A DNA stretch of 64,000 nucleotides from Pedobacter sp. FW305-3-2-15-E-R2A2 (GCF_038446955.1 NZ_CP151803.1:4588001-4652000), one strand, 5' to 3'; shown: positions 46,001 through 55,143, counted from the first letter of the stretch. The notes: a model not told the origin generated them from the letters alone. Numbers and translations are program-made.

Positions 46001-46936
46001 CTATACACTCAAATTTGTTATTCCTGATCGGGTTATACAAGTTTGATTTTCCTTTGTTTTGTACTTTTTAGGCTTCCATCTTTTCTTAAAGATTCCCCGT
46101 TTAAGATGCGCCTGTTCTGGTGTGAGATAATCACAGCTTGCATGCGGTCTTAGTTGGTTATAAGTTTGAATATTCTCTCTGATTCTCTTTGTTGTTTCTT
46201 TAAAACTTGCTTTAGAACTATGCATATCAAACTCCGCTTTTAATATTCCATTTACCCGTTCTGCTATTGCATTTTCATAAGGGTCTCCATTTTCAGTCAT
46301 GCTTATTGCTACCTGATTTTCGGTAAGCAGGTCCACATAGTTTTTACTACAATATTGTGATCCCCGATCAGAATGATGTATGAGCTGATCTTGGGGGTGT
46401 TTACGTGTTTTGACAGCCATATCAAGCGCGTCTATACATCCTTGAGCAGATAAATCAGTCCTAAAAGCCCATCCCATGATCTTTTTAGAATAGGCATCTG
46501 TGATAAGGCTTAGATATCCCCACTGTTTTGTCAACTGAATATAAGTAATATCACTTACCCAGACCTGTTCGGGACGGTGGATGATCAATTCCTTGATCTG
46601 GTTATTATATTTTCGCATCCAATGCCTTGAATTAGTTGTCACCGCTTTCCTTTTTCGTGTTCTGATATGGAGGCCATGCTCCCGCATTAGGCGAAATAAA
46701 TAGTCCCTTCCAATTTTAATATCGTGCGCTGACAACACTTCCTGCAGCATAAAATGCAGTTTCAACGTACCTATTCGCTTTTGCTTTTCCCGAATACGCA
46801 GTACATGCTGCAAAATGATCTCATCTTTTAAACCCTCATCCTGTACTCGCCACTGGTGGTCGTAATACGCATGTCTTGTTTTGCCAAACAGTCTGCACAG
46901 CAACCTGATCCCAAGTTTTGGGAAGTCCTGTTTCAT
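46001..46936 (-). CDS. IS3-family transposase OrfB (DDE integrase)
   Basis: 311 residues. An N-terminal HTH_21-type segment (KRIGTLKLHFMLQE...GRDYLFRLMREHGL) precedes the rve integrase core, with Asp129 (WVSDITYI), Asp190 (HHSDRGSQYCS) and Glu226 (NAIAERVNGILKAEF). The 35 residues between the last two give a DD(35)E triad. All catalytic residues are present, so the element may be active. Its ATG overlaps the orfA stop as ATGA within an A-rich stretch, so coupling or a programmed -1 shift is possible. Confidence 0.95.
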   Translation of the reverse strand: MKQDFPKLGIRLLCRLFGKTRHAYYDHQWRVQDEGLKDEIILQHVLRIREKQKRIGTLKLHFMLQEVLSAHDIKIGRDYLFRLMREHGLHIRTRKRKAVTTNSRHWMRKYNNQIKELIIHRPEQVWVSDITYIQLTKQWGYLSLITDAYSKKIMGWAFRTDLSAQGCIDALDMAVKTRKHPQDQLIHHSDRGSQYCSKNYVDLLTENQVAISMTENGDPYENAIAERVNGILKAEFDMHSSKASFKETTKRIRENIQTYNQLRPHASCDYLTPEQAHLKRGIFKKRWKPKKYKTKENQTCITRSGITNLSV

Positions 46937-47475
46937 TTTGATGACTGCCTGGCACCAGACTTTTTTCTGATGTCGATTTTAAGCTGTTCTTCTGCAATAT
47001 CGATCAGAGTATCAAGGGCCTGGATTTTCAAATTGGCCTCTGCCAAAGCTTTTTGTAAAGCTTCGAGTTCTGTACTACTGGAATCAGTTGTCGTGTTTTT
47101 GGCCACTTCTAGAGGTTTGAGAAGGCTAATCTCTACATTTTCTTCCTTATTTTTCTTGATCCAGTGTCTTATAATACTTGGATGGGAAATATTATATGAA
47201 ACCTGGGCCTCCCGAATGCTCATACCGTTTTCTACCGCCCGAATTACCGAACGTCTTTCTGACGGTGTATAGGATTTACGTTTTGAACCCGATAAACCCG
47301 AGTTTCCCAGCCATTCTACAAGCGTGCTGCTTGACATACCGTATTCTTCCATAAGATCTCTACGGGGAACGCCTTGGGCTTCGAGCTCCACAATATGCGC
47401 TATTAATCGCTTGTCATAACGCTGATTTTTACTCCTTCTTTCTGAAATGATAAATTCTGTTTCTGTTATTTCCAT
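46933..47475 (-). CDS. IS3-family transposase OrfA (HTH)
   Basis: 180 residues: N-terminal HTH regions (AQGVPRRDLMEEYGMSSSTLVEWL and SERRSVIRAVENGMSIREAQ, a second HTH with SYNISHPSIIRHWI), then a C-terminal leucine-zipper-like coiled coil (~130-165). Binds the IS ends. The 4-bp overlap with orfB suits production of the fused OrfAB or coupled OrfB. Confidence 0.93.
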   Translation of the reverse strand: MEITETEFIISERRSKNQRYDKRLIAHIVELEAQGVPRRDLMEEYGMSSSTLVEWLGNSGLSGSKRKSYTPSERRSVIRAVENGMSIREAQVSYNISHPSIIRHWIKKNKEENVEISLLKPLEVAKNTTTDSSSTELEALQKALAEANLKIQALDTLIDIAEEQLKIDIRKKSGARQSSK

Positions 47476-47661
47476 ACACTGTTTTTTTGTATAGCCTTTT
47501 TAGGAATGGACATACCAGTCTTTTAGCTGTCTTATTCCTGATATAGCTTTACAAAAAACAGCTGATTTCAGGATGTTCCTGTCGGATCAACGAAGCATCA
47601 GCCCAGCTGCTCCGAATAACAAAAAATATTTTCTTTTTTTAAGATTTAACCATAAAAAAAC

Positions 47662-47669
47662 TATATTTG
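47662..47669 (+). promoter_or_regulatory. Candidate -7 box of the MATE gene
   Basis: TATATTTG fits TAnnTTTG. Transcription would start near 47676, producing a ~130-nt leader. Confidence 0.5.
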
Positions 47670-47684
47670 GTACTTAACTAAACC

Positions 47685-47777
47685 GCAATACGATGATTGT
47701 ATTCGCAGTCCGTTTAAGGTTCTAAGACCGAGGACTCCCCTCCTTCCACCAATTAAAAGATTCAGCATTCATGCTGA
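47685..47777 (+). promoter_or_regulatory. Structured leader of the MATE exporter mRNA
   Basis: Three stem-loops occur in order: GC-AATAC/GTATT-C-GC (47685-47706), AGTCC/GGACT (47707-47711 and 47732-47736) enclosing GGTT/GACC (47718-47729), and a perfect TCAGCAT/ATGCTGA hairpin (47762-47777) that buries an ATG at 47771. Looks like a cis-acting RNA, not matched to a known riboswitch class by eye. Confidence 0.4.
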
Positions 47778-47809
47778 CGACGGTTTATTGTATCCATTTT
47801 CCCCTATTT

Positions 47810-49237
47810 ATGTCAAATCAGCAAACAGCTTCAACAGGCAAGCTATCTCAAATTTTAAATCTTTTAAAACAGGCCCTTAAGGGCGAAGACCTTGATTTCA
47901 CTCAAGGCAGTATCCGAAGGGCAGTGCTCCTTCTCGCCATTCCGATGATGTTGGAAATGGCGATGGAATCTGTATTTGCGCTCGTGGATCTTTATTTTGT
48001 AGGCCACCTTCACAATAGCAGTCATGCGATACAAACAGTAGGATTAACAGAATCGGTATTGACGATCATTTACTCTCTGGCAATAGGGATGAGTATGGCC
48101 GCAACAGCAGTCGTAGCCCGTAGAATCGGCGAGAAAAACCCGGAAGCCGCGGCAAAAGCAGGTGTTCAGGCGATCATCGTCGCGGTGGCCGTTAATATTG
48201 TCATCAGCATTTTAGGTGTTATCTATGCTTCAGATATCCTGTTGCTCATGGGAGCCTCCGCAGAAACAGCTGCACAGGGTACCCCATTTGCAAGAATCAT
48301 GATGGGCGGAAGTGTGATCATCGTACTCCTTTTCCTGATCAACGGTATTTTCAGAGGTGCAGGAAATGCGGCCATCGCCATGAAGAGTTTGTGGATTGCC
48401 AATATTGCCAATATCATCTTATGTCCGGTCCTCATTAATGGCTTTGGCCCGATTCCGGCATTTGGATTAACAGGTGCCGCCATCGCGACCACCATCGGCA
48501 GAGGAATCGGTGTTTGTTATCAGGTGTATCACCTGATCAGTGGAAAAAGTTTGTTAAAGCTCCATTTATCCTATTTCAAACCCCATTTCGAACAAATAAA
48601 AGCACTGTTAAAAATTGCCACCCCAGGGATCTTTCAATTCATCATCGCTTCCTGCAGCTGGATCTTTCTGGCACAACTGGTAGCGACCACGGGAGGAGAT
48701 CATGGTTCCGCAGGTTATCAGACCGCATTGAGGTTGATGATGTTCTTTATGTTGCCTGCGTGGGGCATGAGTAATGCTGCAGCAACATTAGTTGGACAAA
48801 ACCTGGGTGCAAAAAGCCTGGATCGTGCAGAACAATCGGTGATGAAGACTGCTAAGTACATCGTTATTTATATGATCACGGTAATGGCATTTACATTTAT
48901 TGGCGGATATTATTTTATCTCCTTCTTTACCAACGACAAACTCGTTCAGGAAGTGGCACTTCATGCTTTACAGATCATGAGTCTTGGTTATATCTTTTAT
49001 GGAATCGGGATGGTATTGATCAGCACTTTTAATGGCGCCGGCGATACCTGGACCCCGACATGGGTTAACTTCTTCGGATTTTGGCTGTTTCAGATCCCAT
49101 TGGCATTCTTATTGGCAAAACATTTTGAGATGGGACCGACAGGGGTATTTATTGCGATTCCTGTCGCAGAGACAGGGATTGCCATTGCAGGATATATCCT
49201 GTTCAAAAAAGGGAGGTGGAAGACGATTAAGGTGTAA
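47810..49237 (+). CDS. MATE-family multidrug/toxin exporter
   Basis: 475 residues from ATG 47810; an ATG at 47771 is inside a leader hairpin. 12 hydrophobic segments with the two MatE repeats starting at SIRRAVLLLAIPMMLEMAMESVFALVDLYFVGHL and at IKALLKIATPGIFQFIIAS. Exports organic cations or drugs coupled to Na+ or H+. First gene after the IS; the 334-bp gap between them holds its promoter and leader. Confidence 0.93.
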   Translation: MSNQQTASTGKLSQILNLLKQALKGEDLDFTQGSIRRAVLLLAIPMMLEMAMESVFALVDLYFVGHLHNSSHAIQTVGLTESVLTIIYSLAIGMSMAATAVVARRIGEKNPEAAAKAGVQAIIVAVAVNIVISILGVIYASDILLLMGASAETAAQGTPFARIMMGGSVIIVLLFLINGIFRGAGNAAIAMKSLWIANIANIILCPVLINGFGPIPAFGLTGAAIATTIGRGIGVCYQVYHLISGKSLLKLHLSYFKPHFEQIKALLKIATPGIFQFIIASCSWIFLAQLVATTGGDHGSAGYQTALRLMMFFMLPAWGMSNAAATLVGQNLGAKSLDRAEQSVMKTAKYIVIYMITVMAFTFIGGYYFISFFTNDKLVQEVALHALQIMSLGYIFYGIGMVLISTFNGAGDTWTPTWVNFFGFWLFQIPLAFLLAKHFEMGPTGVFIAIPVAETGIAIAGYILFKKGRWKTIKV

Positions 49238-49493
49238 TACATTTTGCTATAGAAATTAAGGTCTTTTCTAAAAAGAAGCATTACCATTCAAAGGCTGGAA
49301 TCTTTTGCGCTGAAAAAGCGCAAAATTTCCTAGGCCTTTTCCTGGAACGCATCTTTTTTTGAGAAATTAAGTTCCTTCCGGGCAGAACTGTATAGACAAG
49401 TGCGGGGAAGGGAAAAAGGGACATGGTTTTGGGTAAAATTATGTGATTATTGTATAAGGTATAATATATACTTTTGACAAATCAAAAACGATA
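49238..49493 (+). other. Intergenic region after the MATE gene
   Basis: Contains a perfect TTTTGCGCT/AGCGCAAAA hairpin (49303-49325, 5-nt loop), possibly a terminator without a long T-run, and a TACTTTTG box (49469-49476) 18 nt before the next gene. Confidence 0.5.
49469..49476 (+). promoter_or_regulatory. Candidate -7 box of the outer-membrane protein gene
   Basis: TACTTTTG fits TAnnTTTG; a TTG 16 nt upstream (49450-49452) could serve as -33 element. Confidence 0.5.
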
Positions 49494-50288
49494 ATGAGTA
49501 TGAAGAAAACCTTTACTTTTACCTTTACTAAAACTATTTTATCATTTGCCTTTCTTGCGCTGGTTCTTTCCGGGAATGTAAGTTATGGCCAACAGGCCGG
49601 CACAGATTCAGAAACCGGGAAACACCTGGTGAAATGGAATGTTGCGGCCCTGGCTCTTAAAAACTATTCTTTTCAGTACGAGCAGGCTATCGGCAGAAAA
49701 ACATCTTTGGCGCTTGGGCTTAGGTTTATGCCTAAATCAAGTATGCCATTCAGTACGCTCCTTAAGAATGGAATTGATGATGACCAGACCTGGGAAAGCA
49801 TTAAAGATTTTAAAACAGGAAACTTCTCCATCACTCCTGAATTCAGGTATTATTTTGGAGAAAGTGTTTTCCAGGGATTTTATGTTGCTCCTTTTGTGAG
49901 GTATGCGAGGTACAATGCAGACCTTCCTTTTAACTATGAATACCAACAAAATGGAACCAGTATTAAAGGTAAAATGGACTTTAGCGGAGGCGTGGATACT
50001 TTTACTGGAGGTGTTCTAATTGGTGCGCAATGGAGTTTAAGCAAGTCCATCTCGCTTGATTTATGGATAATCGGTCCAAATTATGGATTTGCGTCCGGAA
50101 ATATCGCTGGCAAGAAAACATTAAACTCAATGGAACAAGATGAACTGAGAAAAGCGCTTAACGACGACTTCAGTGACCTTCCTTTGGTAAAAACCAAATC
50201 TACTGTCGACGGTAATGGTGCCAAAATAGATTTTGATGGCCCATGGGCAGGTCTAAGATCTGGCTTAAGCATTGGATACAGATTTTAA
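49494..50288 (+). CDS. Predicted outer-membrane beta-barrel protein (DUF3575-like)
   Basis: 264 residues with a signal peptide (VLSGNVSYGQ). Alternating strand pattern and the C-terminal GLRSGLSIGYRF aromatic end fit an eight-strand barrel; GKHLVKWNVAALALKNYSFQYEQAIGRK resembles the DUF3575 start. Role unknown. Preceded by a TACTTTTG box and followed by a strong terminator, so monocistronic. Confidence 0.75.
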   Translation: MSMKKTFTFTFTKTILSFAFLALVLSGNVSYGQQAGTDSETGKHLVKWNVAALALKNYSFQYEQAIGRKTSLALGLRFMPKSSMPFSTLLKNGIDDDQTWESIKDFKTGNFSITPEFRYYFGESVFQGFYVAPFVRYARYNADLPFNYEYQQNGTSIKGKMDFSGGVDTFTGGVLIGAQWSLSKSISLDLWIIGPNYGFASGNIAGKKTLNSMEQDELRKALNDDFSDLPLVKTKSTVDGNGAKIDFDGPWAGLRSGLSIGYRF

Positions 50289-50302
50289 GTTCAATTCCTG
50301 TT

Positions 50303-50345
50303 AAAAAAGAAAGCGTGTTGTGGTGAACAACACGCTTTCTTTTTT
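50303..50345 (+). terminator. Strong terminator
   Basis: GAAAGCGTGTTGT pairs with ACAACACGCTTTC around a 5-nt loop, flanked by A-run and T-run. Confidence 0.95.
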
Positions 50346-50578
50346 AGCGCTCGATAAAGCCTTACCCCTAACATAACCGGTTAAATCAGTTTTATGTTTC
50401 TCTGAAAACCTGCTCAAAATAGTTAAACACCATCGAATTGAACGCGTTTTGAGGGTTTCCCCAATTAAGTACAGAATTATTCAAAAAACTGAAATCCTCT
50501 TGGAAGACATTCGAATATTTGCCCTTCAGCAAAGATTCGGGGATGAAAAGAGCGATTACAGTTTTTACACTTCAGTAA
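50346..50578. other. Intergenic stretch, no gene supported
   Basis: A short plus-strand open frame from 50449 overlaps the end of ddl and lacks recognisable features. I see no promoter or repeat. Confidence 0.5.
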
Positions 50579-51565
50579 TTATCCTATGGTTTCTTTTACT
50601 AGCTTGGTATAAAAATCATTCAATTTCATACCCGCAGCAGCTACCTGTTGAGGAATAAAGCTTGTGGCGGTCTGTCCTGGAATCGTATTAATCTCAATGA
50701 AGTAAAAATCGCCTTCATCTTCCGTCAGGATAAAATCAATACGCACCACACCACTACAGTTTAGTTTCAGGTATACCATTTCTGCGATCTGGGCTACTCT
50801 TGATTTTGTTTCGGCTCTGATTGGGGCCGGTGTCGTTTCTGTAGCTACCCCTGGCGTATATTTCGCTTCAAAGTCAAAGAACTCTTTCGCTGTTTCCACT
50901 TCCGTTACCGGCAATACCTTTATTTTTCCATCCAGTCTGACTACACCTACTGTAAACTCCCGGCCGGATATAAACTCTTCGATCAACAGCTGATCATCTT
51001 CTTTAAAAGCTTTATCAATTGCCTTTTGCAGGTCAGCACCATGGGTAACTTTACTCATTCCAATGCTGCTTCCCCCGTTATTGGGCTTCACAAAGTATGG
51101 GAGTTTGAGGTCTTTCTTAATTTGTTCTATGCTATAACCTGTATTTTTAAAAACCTGTACAGATTTGGCGACGTGAAGGTTTTCAATACCTGTCACAATC
51201 GATTTTGTATAACCTTTATTCATGGTAACGGCCGAAGTGAGCGCGTTACAAGTGGTATATGGAAGGCCGATCATATCAAAATAACCTTGCAATTTCCCAT
51301 CTTCACCCGGGGAGCCATGGATCGCAATAAATACGCCGTCAAATGTAATTTTTCTACCTTTAATGTTCAGGGAGAAGTCGTTACGGTCAACTTCAATTTT
51401 CAGGGAGTCCGCAGGTTCATAAAACCAACCTTGTTGGGTTAGCATAATTTTATAAACATCAAACTTGTCGGCATCCAGATTTTGGGCGATAGTGGCTGCA
51501 CTTTTAACCGATACGACCCACTCACCTGTGGTACCACCGGTTAGTAATGCTAATGTTTTCTTCAT
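50579..51565 (-). CDS. ddl: D-alanine--D-alanine ligase
   Basis: 328 residues, ATP-grasp enzyme. N terminus LALLTGGTTGEWVVSVKSA fits the family GGxSxE motif with Thr/Gly in place of Ser; FIAIHGSPGEDGKLQGYFDMIGLPYT, PYFVKPNNGGSSIGMSKV, LLIEEFISGREFTVGVV, and RIDFILTEDEGDFYFIEINTIPG are family blocks. Joins two D-Ala for peptidoglycan. Divergent from a PASTA-protein operon, a frequent Bacteroidota neighbourhood. Confidence 0.95.
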   Translation of the reverse strand: MKKTLALLTGGTTGEWVVSVKSAATIAQNLDADKFDVYKIMLTQQGWFYEPADSLKIEVDRNDFSLNIKGRKITFDGVFIAIHGSPGEDGKLQGYFDMIGLPYTTCNALTSAVTMNKGYTKSIVTGIENLHVAKSVQVFKNTGYSIEQIKKDLKLPYFVKPNNGGSSIGMSKVTHGADLQKAIDKAFKEDDQLLIEEFISGREFTVGVVRLDGKIKVLPVTEVETAKEFFDFEAKYTPGVATETTPAPIRAETKSRVAQIAEMVYLKLNCSGVVRIDFILTEDEGDFYFIEINTIPGQTATSFIPQQVAAAGMKLNDFYTKLVKETIG

Positions 51566-51613
51566 TTTTAAGCGTGTTAAAACCTATTAAAAGTAATAAG
51601 TTAAATGTATGCA

Positions 51614-51621
51614 CAAATATA
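51614..51621 (-). promoter_or_regulatory. Candidate -7 box of ddl
   Basis: Minus strand reads TATATTTG, about 48 nt upstream of the ddl start. Confidence 0.45.
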
Positions 51622-51672
51622 AATTAGTTGGTGCAGATGTTATTTTAATTCCAATAAAATATTTTTTTAGTC

Positions 51673-51680
51673 TAAATTTG
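51673..51680 (+). promoter_or_regulatory. Candidate -7 box of the PASTA operon
   Basis: TAAATTTG fits TAnnTTTG, 32 nt before the ATG at 51713. Confidence 0.45.
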
Positions 51681-51712
51681 GGCGAAATACAATAAGAACG
51701 AAAAAAACACCT

Positions 51713-52483
51713 ATGAGCAAATTCATATCTTACCTAAAGACGAAATCCTTTAGAAACAACTTTATTGCCGCGATTGTAACTGTAGTGGTGATTGTACTGG
51801 CTGCTTTCTTTAGTTTAAGATATTACACCAAACATGGCGAGGGATTAAATGTCCCGGTATTAAAGGGCCTTGCCTTTACGCAAGCGGTAAGTAAGCTGGA
51901 AGATCTTGGGCTTCGTTATGAGGTAGACTCTGTTTTTGTGATGGATTCGCCTCCGGGAATTGTGATTGATCAGGATCCTGAAGCCAACACTTTTGTAAAA
52001 GGCAACAGAACGATTTATTTAACCGTAAATGTAGCCCTGGCACCGAATGTTAAATTTCCGGATATCGAGTTTAAACCTTTGAGAGAAGCGCAGGCGCTGA
52101 TTGAGAATTATGGGCTTAAACTTGGGGACACCACTTACAGATCTGATGTGAGCAGGGATGTAGTCCTTCAGGCTATGTTTGGCGGACAGCCGCTTAAAGC
52201 TGGGGAGTCTTTACCTAAAGGTTCCAGAATTGATTTTGTATTAGGTGATGGAAAAGGAAATGAAGAAGTTGACATTCCTTCCCTAATCGGCCTGACTAAA
52301 GATGAGGCTGTTTTTGCTTTAAAAAATGGAGCAATGCTTACCTTAGGTACGGTTACTTATGAAGGAGAGATTATCGACAGTGCAAATGCCGTTATTATCA
52401 GACAGGATCCTTTCCTGACAGACTCTGTTTCGAAAGTTAAAATCGGCACGCCGGTAAACATTACCTTATCCAACAAGAAATAA
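51713..52483 (+). CDS. PASTA-domain membrane protein
   Basis: 256 residues: a short cytoplasmic N terminus, a membrane segment (~15-37), then three PASTA repeats (VPVLKGLAFTQAVSKLEDLGLR; FPDIEFKPLREAQALIENYGLKLG; IPSLIGLTKDEAVFALKNGAMLTLG). No kinase domain is attached. PASTA repeats bind muropeptides or the division machinery. Adjacent to mltG and divergent from ddl, so a peptidoglycan role is likely. Confidence 0.92.
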   Translation: MSKFISYLKTKSFRNNFIAAIVTVVVIVLAAFFSLRYYTKHGEGLNVPVLKGLAFTQAVSKLEDLGLRYEVDSVFVMDSPPGIVIDQDPEANTFVKGNRTIYLTVNVALAPNVKFPDIEFKPLREAQALIENYGLKLGDTTYRSDVSRDVVLQAMFGGQPLKAGESLPKGSRIDFVLGDGKGNEEVDIPSLIGLTKDEAVFALKNGAMLTLGTVTYEGEIIDSANAVIIRQDPFLTDSVSKVKIGTPVNITLSNKK

Positions 52484-52498
52484 TTTTACGATCATTTT

Positions 52499-53548
52499 AT
52501 GACAAACGAGAAAAGCTTTAAAACAAAAACTAAGGTAATATTAGGGGCATTATTGGTCCTGCTGGTTATTGGAGGATATTACGGATTACAATTCTATAAG
52601 GTTTACTTTGCACCTAATACGACAGGAAAAGAGAAATATCTTTATGTAAGAACGGGACATACACTGGATGATTTATTTGAAGAAATTCGTCGTAAGGACA
52701 TCCTGACGGATATCGGAACGTTTAGTCAGGCTGCAGCAAAGATGGACTTAAAAGGTGCTTTGAAACCGGGACGTTATAAGATTGCTAAAGGAATGACGAA
52801 CCGCGGCTTGATCAATATGCTGAAAGCAGGAAATCAGGAACCGGTAAAGCTGAAGTTTCAGAACATCAGAAAGAAAGAGAATTTTGCCGGATATCTGGCG
52901 AAAAGCCTGGAGTCTGACTCGCTTACTTTCATCAAATTGCTGGATTCAGCAGCCTTGATTGAAAAATATGGCTTCAATAAAGACAATAGCTATACGATGT
53001 TTATTCCGAACACTTACGAGTTGTACTGGAATACCTCCCCTTCCGAGTTCTTTGAGAAAATGCAAAAAGAATATGAGAAGTTCTGGAATGACTCGCGCAA
53101 GGCGAAAGCAGCGGCATTAAATTTAAGCCCTATCCAGGTTTCTATTCTTGCTTCAATTGTAGATGCGGAGGCTTTGTACGACAAAGAGATGCCGATTATT
53201 GCAGGTTTATACCTGAACCGATTGAACAAGGGAATCCTGCTTCAGGCAGATCCAACAGTGATTTATGCGAATGATGATTTTACCGTAAAAAGAGTTACCA
53301 ATTCTCTTTTACAGGTGCAGTCCAGATACAATACCTACAAATATGCAGGATTGCCTCCGGGACCGATCATGATGCCTAGTATCAATGCGATTGATGCAGT
53401 ATTGAACAAAGACAATAACAACTACATTTATATGTGTGCGAAAGAGGATTTTTCTGGCTTTCATAATTTTGCAGTTACCGTTCAGGAACATGAGACCAAT
53501 GCAAAGAAATACAGAGAAGCTTTAAACAAACGCAACATTTACAAATAG
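52499..53548 (+). CDS. mltG: Endolytic murein transglycosylase
   Basis: 349 residues with an N-terminal membrane segment (~12-30), a LysM-like YceG region, and the catalytic domain with ASIVDAEALYDKEMPIIAGLYLNRLNKGILLQADPTVIY; the Glu of DAEA aligns with the catalytic Glu of the usual EKET. Ends nascent glycan strands. Starts 15 bp after the PASTA gene and runs 1 bp before the thioesterase. Confidence 0.95.
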   Translation: MTNEKSFKTKTKVILGALLVLLVIGGYYGLQFYKVYFAPNTTGKEKYLYVRTGHTLDDLFEEIRRKDILTDIGTFSQAAAKMDLKGALKPGRYKIAKGMTNRGLINMLKAGNQEPVKLKFQNIRKKENFAGYLAKSLESDSLTFIKLLDSAALIEKYGFNKDNSYTMFIPNTYELYWNTSPSEFFEKMQKEYEKFWNDSRKAKAAALNLSPIQVSILASIVDAEALYDKEMPIIAGLYLNRLNKGILLQADPTVIYANDDFTVKRVTNSLLQVQSRYNTYKYAGLPPGPIMMPSINAIDAVLNKDNNNYIYMCAKEDFSGFHNFAVTVQEHETNAKKYREALNKRNIYK

Positions 53549-53549
53549 G

Positions 53550-53957
53550 ATGTATACACATAGCACTAAGGTTAGGGTACGTTACGGAGAAACGGACCAG
53601 ATGGGATACGTATATTATGGCAATTACGCCGAGTATTATGAGGTGGCAAGGGTAGAGATGCTTCGCAGCCTTGGGATGGATTATGCCAGCATGGAAAGCA
53701 GCGGAGTGATGATGCCTGTTTTAGAGCTGAATTGCAAATACATCAAACCGGCGTTATATGATCAGGAGATTACCATCAAAACGACCATTCATGACCTTCC
53801 GGGTGTCCGCATACATTTTGTGTATGAATTGTTCAATGAAGCGGAAGAACTGATCAACATCGGAAAAACAACGCTGGTATTTGTGGATATGGCGAAAAAT
53901 AAACCTTGCTCTCCTCCTGAAAATTTCATGGAAAAGTTAAAGGGATTTTTTAATTAA
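53550..53957 (+). CDS. Acyl-CoA thioesterase, YbgC-like hotdog fold
   Basis: 135 residues: VRVRYGETDQMGYVYYGNYAEYYEVARVEMLRSLG carries the catalytic Asp of YbgC-type enzymes. Starts 1 bp after mltG. YbgC homologues are often next to envelope genes and act on short acyl-CoA. Distinct from the thioesterase at 45354. Confidence 0.9.
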   Translation: MYTHSTKVRVRYGETDQMGYVYYGNYAEYYEVARVEMLRSLGMDYASMESSGVMMPVLELNCKYIKPALYDQEITIKTTIHDLPGVRIHFVYELFNEAEELINIGKTTLVFVDMAKNKPCSPPENFMEKLKGFFN

Positions 53958-53966
53958 ATTTGATAG

Positions 53967-54956
53967 ATGGAGTGGGTACATAGGCAATTGTTAAAAGTCA
54001 GGATTTATGCTTTGTTTATCGCCTGGACCAAAGTATGTGTACTTCCTGGTTTCAGCCCGCTACCGCTTTATACTGTTGCTTCGTTTTTTTTCAAAGAGAT
54101 TGGGAAGGATTCTTTAGTCAATAAGGCTTCTTCCCTTGCTTATAACTTCATGTTGGCGCTATTTCCTGCCATCATCTTCCTCTTTACCTTAATTCCATTT
54201 ATTCCAAGGCGTATAGGCTTCCAGAAGCAACTGATGGACTTCATTGTGCTCATCCTGCCAGCTGACGCTTACAGAGCCTTTGAAACGACTTTAAATGAGA
54301 TCGTGAATAAGCCTAACCGGGGATTGTTATCCTTTGGTTTCTTCCTGTCTTTATTCTTTGCTACAAATGGTGTACATAGCCTTATGATGGCTTTTAATAA
54401 GTCGTCCCTGATCATAGAGACCAGGACCTGGGTAAAACAACGCTTAATTGCAATATTATTGACGGTAGCCATTGCCCTATCGGTGATCATATGTATCGTT
54501 GCCATGACGATTGGAGAAGTGGCTTTAAATTATATAGATGGTGAGTTGAACATTAAAGGGAACTTTATTGCCTACGTGATTCAATTGACACGATGGTCGC
54601 TCCTGGGGATTCTGTATTTTGTGACGATTTCTATTCTGTACAAATACGGACCGGCACATGCGAAGAAATGGAAATTCTTCAGCGCAGGTTCCTGCCTGGC
54701 CACCGTCCTCGCATTTTTGACGATCTGGGGTTTCTCTTTTTACATCAACAATTTCAGTTCCTACAATAAAGTATATGGTTCGATCAGTACTTTAATTGTC
54801 CTGATGATCTGGCTTTATCTGAATTCTTTGATCTTATTGGTCGGATTTGAGCTCAATGCAAGTGTAGATTTATCGAAAAGAAGTGTGAAAATCATCAGGC
54901 CGAACTTCAATATGTTCAAAAAAACGCTTTCTGACAGGGATAATTCAGAAAGATAA
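53967..54956 (+). CDS. YihY/BrkB-family membrane protein
   Basis: 329 residues with about six hydrophobic segments; signature SLAYNFMLALFPAIIFLFTLIPFIP near 60-85 and YKYGPAHAKKWKFFSAGSCLATVLAFLTIWGFSFYI. Function not settled; sometimes misnamed ribonuclease BN. Last gene of the PASTA-mltG transcript. Confidence 0.9.
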   Translation: MEWVHRQLLKVRIYALFIAWTKVCVLPGFSPLPLYTVASFFFKEIGKDSLVNKASSLAYNFMLALFPAIIFLFTLIPFIPRRIGFQKQLMDFIVLILPADAYRAFETTLNEIVNKPNRGLLSFGFFLSLFFATNGVHSLMMAFNKSSLIIETRTWVKQRLIAILLTVAIALSVIICIVAMTIGEVALNYIDGELNIKGNFIAYVIQLTRWSLLGILYFVTISILYKYGPAHAKKWKFFSAGSCLATVLAFLTIWGFSFYINNFSSYNKVYGSISTLIVLMIWLYLNSLILLVGFELNASVDLSKRSVKIIRPNFNMFKKTLSDRDNSER

Positions 54957-55053
54957 AAAATTTTTCTAACTCATCTTTAAGGGCTTATCAAGTTTTCGTT
55001 AATTTATCTGATTCATAATTTGCAGAATCAAGCGGTATTTGTACTTTTGTCGC

Positions 55054-55143
55054 GGAGAGTTGGCAGAGTGGTCGATTGCGGCAGTCTTGAAAACTGTTGA
55101 CTTGTCAAAGGGTCCGCGGGTTCGAATCCCCCACTCTCCGCCA
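55054..55143 (+). tRNA. tRNA-Ser (anticodon TGA)
   Basis: GGAGAGT (55054-55060) pairs with ACTCTCC (55133-55139); discriminator G, encoded CCA at 55141-55143. Anticodon loop CTTGAAA with TGA at 55088-55090; a long variable arm and a GGTTCGAATCC T-loop are present. Its 3' end directly borders an integrated element. Confidence 0.96.

Larger units (their letters stand above)
45967..47503 (-). mobile_element. IS3-family insertion sequence (ends approximate)
   Basis: Contains overlapping orfA and orfB transposase genes. On the right, TGTATAGCC (47489-47497) is the reverse complement of GGCTATACA at 45967-45975. A weaker match, TGACTATACA (45999 on), lies right at the orfB stop, the classical position of an IS3 terminal repeat. 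I cannot decide between the two left ends and saw no convincing target duplication. Confidence 0.75.

Noticed and set aside
47700..47752. tRNA-like 3' end (CCTTCCACCA) upstream of the MATE gene
   Set aside because: No matching 5' acceptor strand and no T-loop GTTCRA consensus; it is better explained as part of the structured leader.
50449..50658. Plus-strand ORF of 69 codons before ddl
   Set aside because: Overlaps the 3' end of ddl on the opposite strand, no promoter or recognisable motif.
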